A stretch of DNA of 64,000 bases, taken from contig SXYX01000014.1 in NCBI GenBank assembly GCA_005788175.1, positions 1 to 64,000 of the forward strand, written 5' to 3'. The translations under genes were made by a program, and so were the position numbers. Below are positions 21,348 to 31,921 of the stretch, piece by piece. Below the pieces are notes generated by a model. It was not told where the DNA came from, did no database searches, and saw nothing but the letters and a program-made list of their open reading frames with translations. This DNA is from Acidobacteriota bacterium (GTDB lineage: Bacteria > Acidobacteriota > Holophagae > Holophagales > Holophagaceae). Each line of letters starts with the position of its first letter. Positions within the stretch are counted from its first letter, which is position 1.

Positions 21348-22640
21348 ATGACATCCCTTATGAATGATCAACTAAGTTCAAATCTTGAAGCTCCCCTATC
21401 GGTTTCTTTTTTCTTGGAGCATCTCAAGAAAAATACTGAACCCAAATATCGTAGTCTTTATTTAGTTGGAGAAGTCTCGGGTCTTAAGTCATCGGGAGGC
21501 CATCTTTACTTTAGTTTAAAAGAAGATAATGCATCTGTATCTTGTGCAATTTGGCGAACCGTTTTCCCTTCACTTAAACATATACCTAAAGATGGTGAGC
21601 GGATCATCATACAGGCAAATTTAAGTTTTTATATTCCTCGTGGCACATTGACCCTCGCCATCACTTACTGTGAACTAGCTGGCCAGGGAGATTTGCAAGC
21701 AAAATTGAAACAACTTGAAGCTCAACTTCGTATCGAGGGAGTGTTTGATCGAATCCGAAAAGAGTTACCTCTTTCCCCTAAACGGGTTGGGGTGATAGCT
21801 GCCTTAGGGGGTGCTGCACTCCAAGATGTTCTTCGGGTAACCGCACGCCGGGCTCCAGGCATGAATATCTTAATCTTCCCTGCGGCCGCTCAGGGCGAGC
21901 GTTGTGTCCCAGAAAATCTCCACATGCTTGAAGAAGCCCAACAAGCTCACTGGGGCTGCGATGTCCTTTTAATGGTTCGCGGTGGAGGATCGCCCGAAGA
22001 TTTATGGAGCTTTAATGATCCCGCACTCGTACGTGCAGTCGCTAATTGTCGCCTGCCCTTGGTGACTGGGGTTGGTCATGAAATTGATACGACACTCGTC
22101 GATCTCGCAAGCGATCAACGTGCAGCGACACCATCTCAAGCAGCCGAAATGATTACAACAGAACGGAACGAACTCTCTCTTCAGGTATTAGCCCAAGTTC
22201 AAGAACTGACTCGAGTCATTAAAGAAGTAATTGGTCGTTGTGAAACTGAATTTAATTTATTGAGCGATCGAGAGGGTCTTTACGTTGTTCCAGACAAAAT
22301 AACTAAATTGATGCACCAACGCGAAATCTATCATGCTCGACTAAAGGGGAGAGATCCTATTCGCCGAGTTGAATTATTCAAAACACAACTAATTAGTAAT
22401 ATTAATCGAATTCTCAACTTTAATATTCGCCCTATTATTAAAGAACGTTATTTGGCATTAACCACTCAAATGACATCTCTTAATCCCGAAGGGCCTCTTA
22501 CTCGTGGCTTTGTTCTCACCCTAGATGCGAGTGGTCGGCCAATTACGTCAGCTAAGCAGGTTGCTATTGGGGATAAATTGAATTTAAAATGGGCGGATGG
22601 AGCACAATCGGCTCAAATCATTAAACCCACTAAGCCATAA
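21348..22640 (+). CDS. xseA: Exodeoxyribonuclease VII large subunit
   Basis: OB-fold GEVSGLKSSGGHLYFSLKEDNASVSCAIWR; VRGGGSPEDLWSFNDPALVRAVANC..VTGVGHEIDTTLVDLASDQRAATPSQAAE. Confidence 0.96.
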   Translation: MTSLMNDQLSSNLEAPLSVSFFLEHLKKNTEPKYRSLYLVGEVSGLKSSGGHLYFSLKEDNASVSCAIWRTVFPSLKHIPKDGERIIIQANLSFYIPRGTLTLAITYCELAGQGDLQAKLKQLEAQLRIEGVFDRIRKELPLSPKRVGVIAALGGAALQDVLRVTARRAPGMNILIFPAAAQGERCVPENLHMLEEAQQAHWGCDVLLMVRGGGSPEDLWSFNDPALVRAVANCRLPLVTGVGHEIDTTLVDLASDQRAATPSQAAEMITTERNELSLQVLAQVQELTRVIKEVIGRCETEFNLLSDREGLYVVPDKITKLMHQREIYHARLKGRDPIRRVELFKTQLISNINRILNFNIRPIIKERYLALTTQMTSLNPEGPLTRGFVLTLDASGRPITSAKQVAIGDKLNLKWADGAQSAQIIKPTKP

Positions 22641-23376
22641 ACATGCCGCCATTTACCCCAAGAGTCTGTCCGGTGATGTAGGATGCTTCTTCCGAGCACA
22701 AAAAAGCAACGGCATGGGCTACATCCGAGGCACGGCCCAGACGTTCAAGCGGAATGTGTTTAATAAAATCTGCAGTCATAGCGTCGCTTAGATTTTGTGT
22801 CATTGCCGATTCAATATAACCAGGAGCAATAGCATTACACGTTATGTTTCTAGATCCTAGTTCACGAGCGACTGTTTTCGTTAGCCCTAAAAGGCCTGAC
22901 TTAGCGCTGACATAGTTTGCCTGACCAGCATTACCCATTTGTCCAACTACGGACGCAATATTCACAAAACGACCCCAACGCTGTTTCATCATCGGACGTG
23001 TAGCAGCCTGCATCATCAAGAAGGGTCCTCGAAGATTTGTATTGAGTACAATGTCCCATTCTTCGGGTTTCATTTGAATCATAAGTTTATCCTTTGTGAT
23101 TCCCGCATTATTGACAAGGCAATGAAGGGTACCGAATTTTTGAACAACGGTATCGACTATACGCTTAGCTTCTTCGGGCTCTGCAATATCGCCCACCAAA
23201 CTCTCGGCAGATCCCCCTGCTTGTTGAATCCTCTCAACAGTTCGTTTTAAATTGGCTTCATTGCGAGCCACAGCGATAACCTGGGCTCCCTGTTCAGCTA
23301 GAACATTTGCTATTGACTCCCCGATACCCTGAGAGGCTCCTGTGATGATTACAATTTTTCCTTGAAGAGAAAACAT
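22630..23376 (-). CDS. fabG: 3-oxoacyl-[ACP] reductase
   Basis: TGASQGIGESIA, NNAGITKD, YVSAKSGLLGLTK, ITGQTLGVNGGM SDR motifs. Confidence 0.93.
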   Translation of the reverse strand: MFSLQGKIVIITGASQGIGESIANVLAEQGAQVIAVARNEANLKRTVERIQQAGGSAESLVGDIAEPEEAKRIVDTVVQKFGTLHCLVNNAGITKDKLMIQMKPEEWDIVLNTNLRGPFLMMQAATRPMMKQRWGRFVNIASVVGQMGNAGQANYVSAKSGLLGLTKTVARELGSRNITCNAIAPGYIESAMTQNLSDAMTADFIKHIPLERLGRASDVAHAVAFLCSEEASYITGQTLGVNGGMFMA

Positions 23377-23395
23377 GAGCCTCCTAGGTTTGCAT

Positions 23396-24334
23396 TCAGT
23401 TTAACAAGGCTAGGTCTTCTTCGGTTCCAATGGAAATACTAGTGATGCCTTCGCGTTGTCGATCAAGGGCTTGTCGTTTAACCAATCCGCTCAAAACCTT
23501 TCCCGGACCACACTCAATGAAGGTTGTAACTCCCGCGCCCAAAAGATAATCGACGGTATCTTCCCAAAGTACTGCATGATCAATCTGCTGAATTAGGCCC
23601 TGACGCAATAATTGAGAATCTCGAGTGGGGAGTGCGCTAATATTCTGAACCAAGGGTATGTTTGCTTTTTGAAATGATAGATTTTCAAGAATAGGGGTCA
23701 TGCTTTCTCGAGCGGGTAACATCAGAGGGGAATGGAAAGGAGCGCTGACAGGGAGCTCGATTGCACGCTTGCCTTTGATTTTTTTCGCTTCTTCGATGGC
23801 TGTATGCACAGTTCTTGTATGACCAGCAATAACGATTTGGCCTGGACCATTATAGTTAGCTGGAGAAACGATTCCGCCGGATATCTTCATCGCTGAATCG
23901 CAACAGCTGATGACTTCCTCACGACTCATGCCGATCATAGCAGCCATAGTACCCTCACCCTCCGGTACGGCTGACTGCATCGCTTGACCTCTTTGATGAA
24001 CTGTATGAAGAGCTTCTTCGAATGTAATAACACCACTAGCAACACAGGCTGAATATTCCCCAAGAGAATGTCCTGCAACAAAATGAGGAACAGGAAGACG
24101 ATGCTTGAAGGATGTCATGACCATCCATGAATGGGTCAAAATGGCAGGTTGAGTGAACTGCGTCAATTTCAGCTTCTGCTCAGGTCCATGCTCCATAAGA
24201 TTCTGAAGAGAAAACCCTAACATTTTTTCAGCTGAGGCTAACACAGCTCGATTTTCAGGAAGATGACTAAGGGCCGAACCCATTCCAACAAATTGAGATC
24301 CTTGACCCGGGAAAAGCCAGGCGACCTCGGTCAT
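23396..24334 (-). CDS. fabD: Malonyl CoA-acyl carrier protein transacylase
   Basis: FPGQGSQFVGMG; VAGHSLGEYSA; VSAPFHSPLM. Confidence 0.96.
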   Translation of the reverse strand: MTEVAWLFPGQGSQFVGMGSALSHLPENRAVLASAEKMLGFSLQNLMEHGPEQKLKLTQFTQPAILTHSWMVMTSFKHRLPVPHFVAGHSLGEYSACVASGVITFEEALHTVHQRGQAMQSAVPEGEGTMAAMIGMSREEVISCCDSAMKISGGIVSPANYNGPGQIVIAGHTRTVHTAIEEAKKIKGKRAIELPVSAPFHSPLMLPARESMTPILENLSFQKANIPLVQNISALPTRDSQLLRQGLIQQIDHAVLWEDTVDYLLGAGVTTFIECGPGKVLSGLVKRQALDRQREGITSISIGTEEDLALLN

Positions 24335-25353
24335 AAGGATCCCATTTTGGCTATACCTTCAGCAATACGACGGGGTAGTTCATATTTAATATTTTCCATG
24401 GCGGCTCTAATAGCATTTTTCACTGCTCGGGCATCGCTACTTCCATGACCAATGATCGAAACGCCCTGAATTCCTAAAAGAGGTAATCCTCCAAATTCTT
24501 TATAATCAAGTTTTTTGAAAAAGGATCGTAGGGGTTTCATAATTAAAAGAGAGCCTAAGCGTGCAAGCAAATTAGAAGTTAGAGCTTCTTTAATACCGTT
24601 CTTTAAAAGTTTGGCAGTACCTTCAGCGCTTTTTAGTAGCACATTACCGATATATCCATCGCAGACAATGACATCGAATTTCCCATTCCATACATCTCGA
24701 CCTTCTGCATTACCTTTGAAATTAAGTTTTGAACTGCGCATGAGTTCGGCAGCCTTTAGAGTTACTTCGGTACCCTTCATTTCTTCCTCGCCGATACTCA
24801 TGACACCTACAGTCGGCCGATTAATACCAAAAATTTGCTCGGCGTAAATTGAACCCATAATTCCAAAACAGACCAAGTGTTCCGGTCGAGAATCAATACT
24901 CGCACCCACTTCAATTAAAATTGTAGGGGTAGATTTTGTGTTGGGCATTGGGCTAGCAAGTCCTGGGCGGTCTACGCCCTCTAATTTACCAATTACAAGG
25001 GTGCTGGCGACCATGGCTGCGCCAGTATGCCCAAGACTTACCATGCCATCACAAGCTCCCTCCCGAACAAGTTGAGCTGCTACGCGAATTGAACTATCTT
25101 TTTTTTCTTTGAGAATCACCATGGGATGATCATTGAAATCTACAATCATAGATGCATGAGCGAAGCTCACTCTTTGTTTCAAATCAGAAGTCCAAGCCTT
25201 TGATTTACACTTCTCTCGTAGAAGGGCCTCTGGACCCACCAAAGTGAGATGGAGTTCTGGCCAAGCGCTGAGAGCATCCAAGGCCCCTTGAAGGGTGGCC
25301 TCAGGAGCGAAATCGCCTCCCATGACATCGAGTGCGATCCGATACTCAGACAA
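24331..25353 (-). CDS. plsX: Phosphate acyltransferase PlsX
   Basis: IALDVMGGDFAPEATLQGALDAL; VSLGHTGAAMVAS; ATG overlap with fabD. Confidence 0.96.
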   Translation of the reverse strand: MSEYRIALDVMGGDFAPEATLQGALDALSAWPELHLTLVGPEALLREKCKSKAWTSDLKQRVSFAHASMIVDFNDHPMVILKEKKDSSIRVAAQLVREGACDGMVSLGHTGAAMVASTLVIGKLEGVDRPGLASPMPNTKSTPTILIEVGASIDSRPEHLVCFGIMGSIYAEQIFGINRPTVGVMSIGEEEMKGTEVTLKAAELMRSSKLNFKGNAEGRDVWNGKFDVIVCDGYIGNVLLKSAEGTAKLLKNGIKEALTSNLLARLGSLLIMKPLRSFFKKLDYKEFGGLPLLGIQGVSIIGHGSSDARAVKNAIRAAMENIKYELPRRIAEGIAKMGSL

Positions 25354-25370
25354 TACGCTCTATCCTTTGT

Positions 25371-25556
25371 CTAGACAGTAGCCGAGACTCGCGTAACGAG
25401 TTTACCTCGGTAAAAACCACAATGTGGGCAGACGCGATGAGGAAGTTTGGATTCCCCACAATTTGAACATTTAGCTAGAGAAACAGGGGCTAAGGCGTCA
25501 TGCGCGCGACGTCGATCACGGCGGGCTTTGGAATGGCGTCGTTTTGGATTTGGCAT
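25371..25556 (-). CDS. rpmF: 50S ribosomal protein L32
   Basis: MPNPKRRHSKARRDRRRAHDAL; zinc-binding CSNCGE...CPHCGFYRG. Confidence 0.96.
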   Translation of the reverse strand: MPNPKRRHSKARRDRRRAHDALAPVSLAKCSNCGESKLPHRVCPHCGFYRGKLVTRVSATV

Positions 25557-25586
25557 GACAAACTCCGAACTTCTAATGATAACAAA

Positions 25587-26108
25587 TTAGTCATTTAAGT
25601 CTAGTTTAAGTTTCTTCAGGGCTAGGGCTAGGGCTGACGGTTCAGAGATCAATTCTTGTTGGCAATGGCAAGATCCCTTGTTCCAATTCTTGCCACATTG
25701 GGGGCAGAGACCTTGGCATTTTTCATCACATAAAACACAGGATGGAACTTGAAGTTCAATCTGTTCACGTAAGAAATCTTGTTCTTCAATTTCATGGGAT
25801 TCGAAATAGATCACATCCAGATCTTGTTTTCCAACAGTGTGATCTCCTCCTTCAAGAAGATCGGGGTCAAAACTACCCATAAACTGAATATTGAAGGAGA
25901 GAGAAACATCTACAGGAGTAAGGCAGCGAGAACAAGCACCTAACCAAGTACATTGAGATTTCAAATCAATATAGATATCTTCTTTTGAAGGCAACAGCAA
26001 CAGTTCATAAGTGATGTTTTCAGCAGTAGATCCATCCGTGAGTCTAAGTCGATCACAGCGATCACGCTTACGCCATCCTTCTTCGGGAAGAGTTTTAAGA
26101 TCGATCAT
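25587..26108 (-). CDS. YceD/DUF177 family protein
   Basis: Position upstream of rpmF; CLTPVDVSLSF and C-terminal CVLCDEKCQGLCPQCGKNWNKGSC. Confidence 0.85.
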   Translation of the reverse strand: MIDLKTLPEEGWRKRDRCDRLRLTDGSTAENITYELLLLPSKEDIYIDLKSQCTWLGACSRCLTPVDVSLSFNIQFMGSFDPDLLEGGDHTVGKQDLDVIYFESHEIEEQDFLREQIELQVPSCVLCDEKCQGLCPQCGKNWNKGSCHCQQELISEPSALALALKKLKLDLND

Positions 26109-26113
26109 TGGAC

Positions 26114-26539
26114 CTAAGTTCCATTAGCGGATTCATTGCCTGTCACCTGAAAAGGTGTCCGTGTTACTCCGGAGTATTCATTAGTACGGTCTGGCACACC
26201 TAGGTATTTAAGTTCATATGTATTCTTTGTAGCTCGCCCCTGATAGGGTTGACCAAAAGGGTCGCTGTTTTTCATTCCAACTTTTATAAAATTCTCTTTT
26301 AGGAGGGGAGAATTCGAGGCCACCATTGATTCATAAGAGGGTAATTCAGGGTATTGACCATACTTCAAATAATATTGATCCAAACCCTCGGCAACAATTT
26401 TTATATCATCCTGAGCTTTGATATGCCTTGAGCTCATGGAATAACGTTGATACTGCTGAAACCCTAAAGTACCCAAAAGAGCAATGATCGTCATGGCAAC
26501 CAGAAGTTCGAGAAGTGAAAAGCCTTTGTTGGACATCAT
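26114..26539 (-). CDS. Type II secretion/type IV pilus pseudopilin (GspG-like)
   Basis: Prepilin site NKGFSLLELLVAMTIIALLGTLG; C-terminal NSDPFGQPYQGRATKNTYELKYLG. Confidence 0.86.
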   Translation of the reverse strand: MMSNKGFSLLELLVAMTIIALLGTLGFQQYQRYSMSSRHIKAQDDIKIVAEGLDQYYLKYGQYPELPSYESMVASNSPLLKENFIKVGMKNSDPFGQPYQGRATKNTYELKYLGVPDRTNEYSGVTRTPFQVTGNESANGT

Positions 26540-26672
26540 CGAACCTCTCTTGAGAAGATCCCATAGGTTAGGTATGCGTTAGTTTCTCATAATTCTTCTA
26601 TAATTCAATTTAGAAACCCTTGGTCTGTCTAAGTTATCTAACGCTTATCTCTTTAATTTTTAGGGAATCTTT

Positions 26673-27800
26673 TTGAAACATATCTTGTTTGCTCATCGAA
26701 AGCTGTCCTTCGGAGGAGGCGAGCGGGTTCTCGTCGAACAGATTGCTTCACTGTCTCATTTACCCGTCAAGATTTCCGTACTCTTTAGAAAAGACAAGCG
26801 CCGAAGAGATCTTGAATCTGAGATTCGTAGGCGCAATCCTCAAGTTGATGAAATTGAATATCGGCCCTCAGTTTGGAGTGTCTACCGATGGATCATAGCC
26901 CATCGACCCGATGTTATTGTTCTCTGTAATCACAAAGGAGCAATTTTAGCCCTACTCCTTCTATCTCTTCAAGGAATTAAGATTCCTACATTAGTGACCC
27001 TGCACGAACATTATCCACGTCATTTAAAAAAATACCGTTGGATTGCGAAGTGGGTCGACGCGTGGATTTGTACTTATGATTTTTCCATCGCCGTGCATCG
27101 TGAACTTAGCCAAGCTCCCTGCCACATCATGCATCCTATTTATTTGGATCATCTACCCCAGATCCCTCATGAGATTGATGAAGTTTCTCGACAAGAAAGT
27201 CGAGTTCTATGGTCCATTCCCCCTGAGGCTTTAGTGTTGGGCTATTGTGGACAGGTTGATACACGAAAAGACCCTCATGCCTTCATTCAGCTTGGCGTAT
27301 ATCTAGAATCGTATCTAGGACGTCCAGTAACTCTGGTATTGGCTGGACGAATTGATCCCCTTTTTAGAGATCAGATCAGAAATTACGCTACAAAAAGTAG
27401 GCTTCGTGGCTCCCTAATTATGACGGGGGCTCTCGAGCATTTTGAGAATGTATTTAGATGTTTAGATCTCTTTGCCTTGACCAGTCGAAATGAAGGTTTT
27501 TTTCCTATTTCACTTTTAGAATCCTTGCATTATGGAGTACCTATCGTAGCTCCGACAGTGGGAGGAATCGAATCTGTTGCTCGAGGACACCGTGGTGCCT
27601 TTTTAATCGATAAAGATGATGATCGGCAAGCGATACCTTTGTCGGCTCTTAAGAAAACAGCCCGACAAGTAGCCACTGTACTGAAGCATAAGCACCGATG
27701 GGAGGCTGAAAAAAAGGGCACTCGAGATCTCTTGTTAACATTAGTAGATGCAGTTAAACATCAACCAACTCTCGAAGATATCCTAGCTCCATGGATTTAA
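26673..27800 (+). CDS. Glycosyltransferase family 4 (GT-B), TTG start
   Basis: HRKLSFGGGERVLVEQI; LFALTSRNEGFFPISLLESLHYGVPIVAPTVGGI. Confidence 0.88.
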   Translation: MKHILFAHRKLSFGGGERVLVEQIASLSHLPVKISVLFRKDKRRRDLESEIRRRNPQVDEIEYRPSVWSVYRWIIAHRPDVIVLCNHKGAILALLLLSLQGIKIPTLVTLHEHYPRHLKKYRWIAKWVDAWICTYDFSIAVHRELSQAPCHIMHPIYLDHLPQIPHEIDEVSRQESRVLWSIPPEALVLGYCGQVDTRKDPHAFIQLGVYLESYLGRPVTLVLAGRIDPLFRDQIRNYATKSRLRGSLIMTGALEHFENVFRCLDLFALTSRNEGFFPISLLESLHYGVPIVAPTVGGIESVARGHRGAFLIDKDDDRQAIPLSALKKTARQVATVLKHKHRWEAEKKGTRDLLLTLVDAVKHQPTLEDILAPWI

Positions 27801-28762
27801 TCCCACTAAATGCCACATGGGTACGATTCCCTAGGTTTGTAGGGGATGCTGCTATGCAGATGCCCGTCCTCAGATTACTTCGGATGCTTGGAATCGGCCC
27901 CATAGTCATATGGGGCCCTCGAATGACGGTTGAAATTCTTAAAGGAAGTGATCTTTGTGATTTCATCGTTCCCGAAGATCAAAAACCCTCCGCTTGGACG
28001 ATGGCAAGATCTTTGCGACAATATCAACCCGCGCGCTCAATCCATTTCACTAAGTCTATGCGTCCCGCCTTCGCAGCTTGGCTGGCCAAAGTACCTGAGC
28101 GAATTGGGGTTTCGGAAAGTCTCGCAGGTTTTTTCAATACGATCAGTCGGCCCTTTTGGAGCGCTAAAGGACCCTTTTTACTGCGCTACCATCATGTGCT
28201 TCGACAGCGATGGCCCGAGAGTCCCGATATGCCCTTTGCTGATTTTAAGCCTCATATCAAGATTGATACTCCTGCGCAACCTTATGTCGTGATGATGCCT
28301 GGATCTACTTGGACTTCAAAAATGTGGCCTGCCGATGCTTATCGCCAACTGCTTTTACTATTTCGCTCTGAAGGGTTTCAAGTTGTTATATTGGGCTCCC
28401 CTGAGGAAGTTGGCCTGTGTGATGCCATCGCCCAAGGAGACGGAATCAATCTAGCTGGAAAAACAACGCTTAAAGAAGCTGCAGCATGGCTTCATCAATC
28501 ACGACTAGCAATAGGAAACGATTCGGGTTTATCTCACTTAGCAGCAGCTACGGGAACCAAAACGCTTACCTTTTATGGGGCTACGGATCCAGAAGGTTCT
28601 TTGCCTTGGGGTCCTTACAGTAGCGAAATGCGTAAAGCTGGCATCTCCTGTTCGCCCTGTTTTAAATCTAAGTGTTTTGTAAAAAATCATCCCTGCATGA
28701 CAAAGCTTACAGCTATGGATGTATGGGTCACCGCAAAATCTTTAGCAGGATCATCTCAATGA
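27791..28762 (+). CDS. Lipopolysaccharide heptosyltransferase-type glycosyltransferase (GT9)
   Basis: FVGDAAMQMPVLRLLR; PGSTWTSKMWPADAYRQLL; IGNDSGLSHLAAATGTKTLTFYGATDPEGSLPWGP. Confidence 0.9.
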   Translation: MDLIPLNATWVRFPRFVGDAAMQMPVLRLLRMLGIGPIVIWGPRMTVEILKGSDLCDFIVPEDQKPSAWTMARSLRQYQPARSIHFTKSMRPAFAAWLAKVPERIGVSESLAGFFNTISRPFWSAKGPFLLRYHHVLRQRWPESPDMPFADFKPHIKIDTPAQPYVVMMPGSTWTSKMWPADAYRQLLLLFRSEGFQVVILGSPEEVGLCDAIAQGDGINLAGKTTLKEAAAWLHQSRLAIGNDSGLSHLAAATGTKTLTFYGATDPEGSLPWGPYSSEMRKAGISCSPCFKSKCFVKNHPCMTKLTAMDVWVTAKSLAGSSQ

Positions 28763-29430
28763 AAAAATTAATTCTTAGTCTATCGATAACTATAATACTA
28801 GGATCTCTTCAGGGTCAAACCGTTTCATTCCAAACAAAGATGTTAGATCTAGGATCCGTAAAGAGTAATACAAAAGTTAAAGGTACATACAAAATCAGCA
28901 ACCAAGGTAACGCATATCTTCAGATTTCTGAATTACGTCCATCCTGTGGATGCGCATCGACCGTACTAGGACAATGGGGACTCCAACCAAAAGAGATTTC
29001 AATCATTGAAGTCACGCTTGATACAACCGGAATGAAAGGCGATGTAATAAAAAGTATACAAGTTGTTACAAATGATCCTCAAAGCCCTACCACGCTACTA
29101 ACCCTAAAAGCTAAGGTGATTCCAGATTTGGATATTAGTCAAGAAGTTATCTTTTGGGTTAATTTATCTGAGAAACCTTCCGCTAAAACAACAATTCGTT
29201 TTCATTCAAATATAGATCAACAGGTCGATATCAATGCTATAGATACCCGTTCATCGGGATGGATCAAGGCATCGACAAATATTGAAGGAAAAGATGCTCT
29301 TTTGATTATCGAAGGTAATGCTGAGAAACTAAATTCGAAAAAGCGTTATGGTATCGACATAATTAACGTTGACATCATAGGCAACCATAAAGCTCGAATT
29401 CCCATAAAGATTGTTTGGGAGCTTGATTAA
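28759..29430 (+). CDS. DUF1573 domain protein, exported
   Basis: LDLGSVKSNTKVKGTYKISNQGNAYLQISELRPSCGCASTV; signal peptide; ATGA overlap with GT9 gene. Confidence 0.83.
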   Translation: MKKLILSLSITIILGSLQGQTVSFQTKMLDLGSVKSNTKVKGTYKISNQGNAYLQISELRPSCGCASTVLGQWGLQPKEISIIEVTLDTTGMKGDVIKSIQVVTNDPQSPTTLLTLKAKVIPDLDISQEVIFWVNLSEKPSAKTTIRFHSNIDQQVDINAIDTRSSGWIKASTNIEGKDALLIIEGNAEKLNSKKRYGIDIINVDIIGNHKARIPIKIVWELD

Positions 29431-29439
29431 GGATTCCAA

Positions 29440-30366
29440 ATGAATGTACCGCAACGTGCCTCCCATTTTAGTGGTCTTTTTTTTATTTTATTAACGTCGC
29501 TAATATGGGGACTCACTTTCCCAATCGCCAAATATCTCTTAATGACGGGTTTGACTCCTGAATTACTTCTAGGTATACGCTTTACCATCGGATCTTTGAT
29601 ACTTTTAGTATTCGTGTTGACGCAACCCTTACGGTTCCCTCGTCAGACTTATATCGATGGCTTGGTACTAGGTATTGGTTTAGCAGCTATCTTTTGGCTT
29701 CAAATGCACGGACTTCAAACAACAACCGCAACTAAGTCAGGATTTATCACTGGCTTCTATGTCATTTTCACTTTTATCTTAGCAACACTTTTAGGCGATA
29801 AGTTTAATCGATATCACGTCATCGCTTCATTCATAGCGATTCTTGGATTAGGTCTTTTTGTTTATAGTCCCAAACAGCCCTTTGGTGGATGGACTGTAGG
29901 AGATTCTCAAACCCTCCTCTCTGCTTTTCTAATTGGAGTGAATATTGTCTTAACGTCTATCTACGCTAAACGTTCGGCTCCTCTCATCTTGGCTCTCCTT
30001 AAATGTTCTGTTGTAGCTATTGTTCTCAGCGCTATGGCTTTTGTTCAAACAACCCCTGAACAATTTAATCTCCTAAAGCAACTCAGTTATCAAACTTCTT
30101 TTTGGATTCCACTACTGTACCTAGCGATTTTTGCAACCTCCATAGCTTTCTGGCTTCAGTGTCGCTTTCAGCCTTCTCTTACCTCCACAGAGACAGGGGT
30201 GATCTTTTCTCTTGAGCCAGTATTTGGGGCCTTGCTTGCAGCGACAGGTTGGATTCCGGGTATTCGAGATCAGTTAGGTTTAATTTCAATTTTGGGAGCT
30301 ACGTTGATGTTCTTTGCCACCTTAATTAGCCAATGGCCTACCAAGAAATCTCCTGAAGGCCTCTGA
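29440..30366 (+). CDS. EamA/DMT-superfamily transporter
   Basis: TSLIWGLTFPIAKYLL; two repeated EamA halves with multiple TM segments. Confidence 0.9.
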   Translation: MNVPQRASHFSGLFFILLTSLIWGLTFPIAKYLLMTGLTPELLLGIRFTIGSLILLVFVLTQPLRFPRQTYIDGLVLGIGLAAIFWLQMHGLQTTTATKSGFITGFYVIFTFILATLLGDKFNRYHVIASFIAILGLGLFVYSPKQPFGGWTVGDSQTLLSAFLIGVNIVLTSIYAKRSAPLILALLKCSVVAIVLSAMAFVQTTPEQFNLLKQLSYQTSFWIPLLYLAIFATSIAFWLQCRFQPSLTSTETGVIFSLEPVFGALLAATGWIPGIRDQLGLISILGATLMFFATLISQWPTKKSPEGL

Positions 30367-30382
30367 TCCACAAATGCTTCGA

Positions 30383-31921
30383 TCATAAAGTGCCTTCCGC
30401 CATTTTCTGTAAACTCAATGCTGCTTGCGTTCGAATCGCCCGTTTTTTTTCTGGCGTAAACTTATCCCATGTCGAAAATACGTACGGCATGCGTTGATTA
30501 CCGCGAAACTTGTCTTCGTTACGTACCAGAAAATCCCAATACAGCGCATTAAATGGGCAGGCCTTTTCACCCGTCATTTCATCGGGGTCATACTTACACT
30601 TTTCACAATAATTGCTCATACGGTGAATGTATTTTCCGCTAGCGGCATAAGGCTTGCTGGCTACGACTCCACCATCACCAAACAATGCCATGCCTAGCGT
30701 ATTGGGCATTTCTACCCATTCATACGCATCGGAGTAGACTGCGAGATACCACGTCTGTACCGCCTTCACATCCAACCCTGTGAGTAGTGCAAAATTACCT
30801 GTTACCATTAGGCGCTGAATATGGTGGGAATAGGCATGATCGCGTGTGTGACGCACCGATTCTGCCATACAAAACATATGGGTCGGAGCACCCCAGTAAA
30901 ATTCTGGCAATGGTCGCGTGGCATCAAGGCTGTTGCGCTCCCCATATTCGGGCATGAGATGCCAATAAATACCGCGAATATACTCTCGCCAACCGAGAAC
31001 TTGACGAATAAAGCCTTCTACTGCATTCAGCGGTGCTTTTCCTGTGCGATAAGCTACTTCCGCCTGCTGACATATCTCTAGCGGTAACAGCAAACCCGCG
31101 TTGAGATAGCTGGAAATCAGCGAATGATAAAGATACGGCTCACCCGCCACCATGGCATCCTGATAGTCACCGAAATTAGGAAGAAGATGCGTGGCGAAAT
31201 GCTCAAGCTCCATCAGTGCTTGTTTACGTGTAACCGCATACTGAAATGGCTCCAGCGTTCCAAAATGATGACTAAAGCGTTCTTTGACCAAGGTCAATAC
31301 TTCGTTGGTGATAATTGATTTTTGATGACTCATGCGAAGAGGCACGGTCATACCTGATTTCGGTGGTTTACGATTCTCCTTGTCATAATTCCATTCGCCA
31401 CCCGTGGGTTTGTCACCTGGTTCAATTAGTAACCCATATTTTCTACGCATTTCGCGGTAGAAAAACTCCATGCGGAGCTGTTTTTTGTCCTTTACCCATG
31501 CTGCAAACTCTGCATGCGTTGCCAGAAAGCGTTTGTCGGGAAGAATTTCCACCGGAATATCGAACGTTTTTTGCCAGGCTTTCATCATTTCTAGCAAACG
31601 ATATTCACCAGGTTCGGTCACTACCACATTTGAGGGTTTTAATTCTTGAACTGCACGTTTCAGTTCACCGGTGAAACTACCTGTATTTTTAGAATCATTC
31701 AATTTTACGTATCGCACCCGTAAGCCACTTGATTCTAACTCCGCTGCAAAATGTCGCATGGCAGAAAATAAGAACGCAATTTTTTTTGGGTGATGAGGAA
31801 CGCAACTAGCTTCCTCCATCACTTCACATAGCATGATGGTGTCCCTTTTTTTGTTTATCCCTTGCAGTGATGTAATAGATTCAGAAAGCTGATCAGCGAG
31901 AATCAGACGAAGAACGGTCAT
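30383..31921 (-). CDS. FeS-cluster-type cryptochrome/photolyase (deoxyribodipyrimidine photolyase-related protein family; prokaryotic (6-4) photolyase-like)
   Basis: LRLILADQLSES..., NFALLTGLDVKAVQTWYLAVYSDAYEWVEMPNTLGMALFGDGG, CEKCKYDPDEMTGEKACPFNALYWDF Cys pattern; start at 31921 (MTVLRL). Confidence 0.9.
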   Translation of the reverse strand: MTVLRLILADQLSESITSLQGINKKRDTIMLCEVMEEASCVPHHPKKIAFLFSAMRHFAAELESSGLRVRYVKLNDSKNTGSFTGELKRAVQELKPSNVVVTEPGEYRLLEMMKAWQKTFDIPVEILPDKRFLATHAEFAAWVKDKKQLRMEFFYREMRRKYGLLIEPGDKPTGGEWNYDKENRKPPKSGMTVPLRMSHQKSIITNEVLTLVKERFSHHFGTLEPFQYAVTRKQALMELEHFATHLLPNFGDYQDAMVAGEPYLYHSLISSYLNAGLLLPLEICQQAEVAYRTGKAPLNAVEGFIRQVLGWREYIRGIYWHLMPEYGERNSLDATRPLPEFYWGAPTHMFCMAESVRHTRDHAYSHHIQRLMVTGNFALLTGLDVKAVQTWYLAVYSDAYEWVEMPNTLGMALFGDGGVVASKPYAASGKYIHRMSNYCEKCKYDPDEMTGEKACPFNALYWDFLVRNEDKFRGNQRMPYVFSTWDKFTPEKKRAIRTQAALSLQKMAEGTL

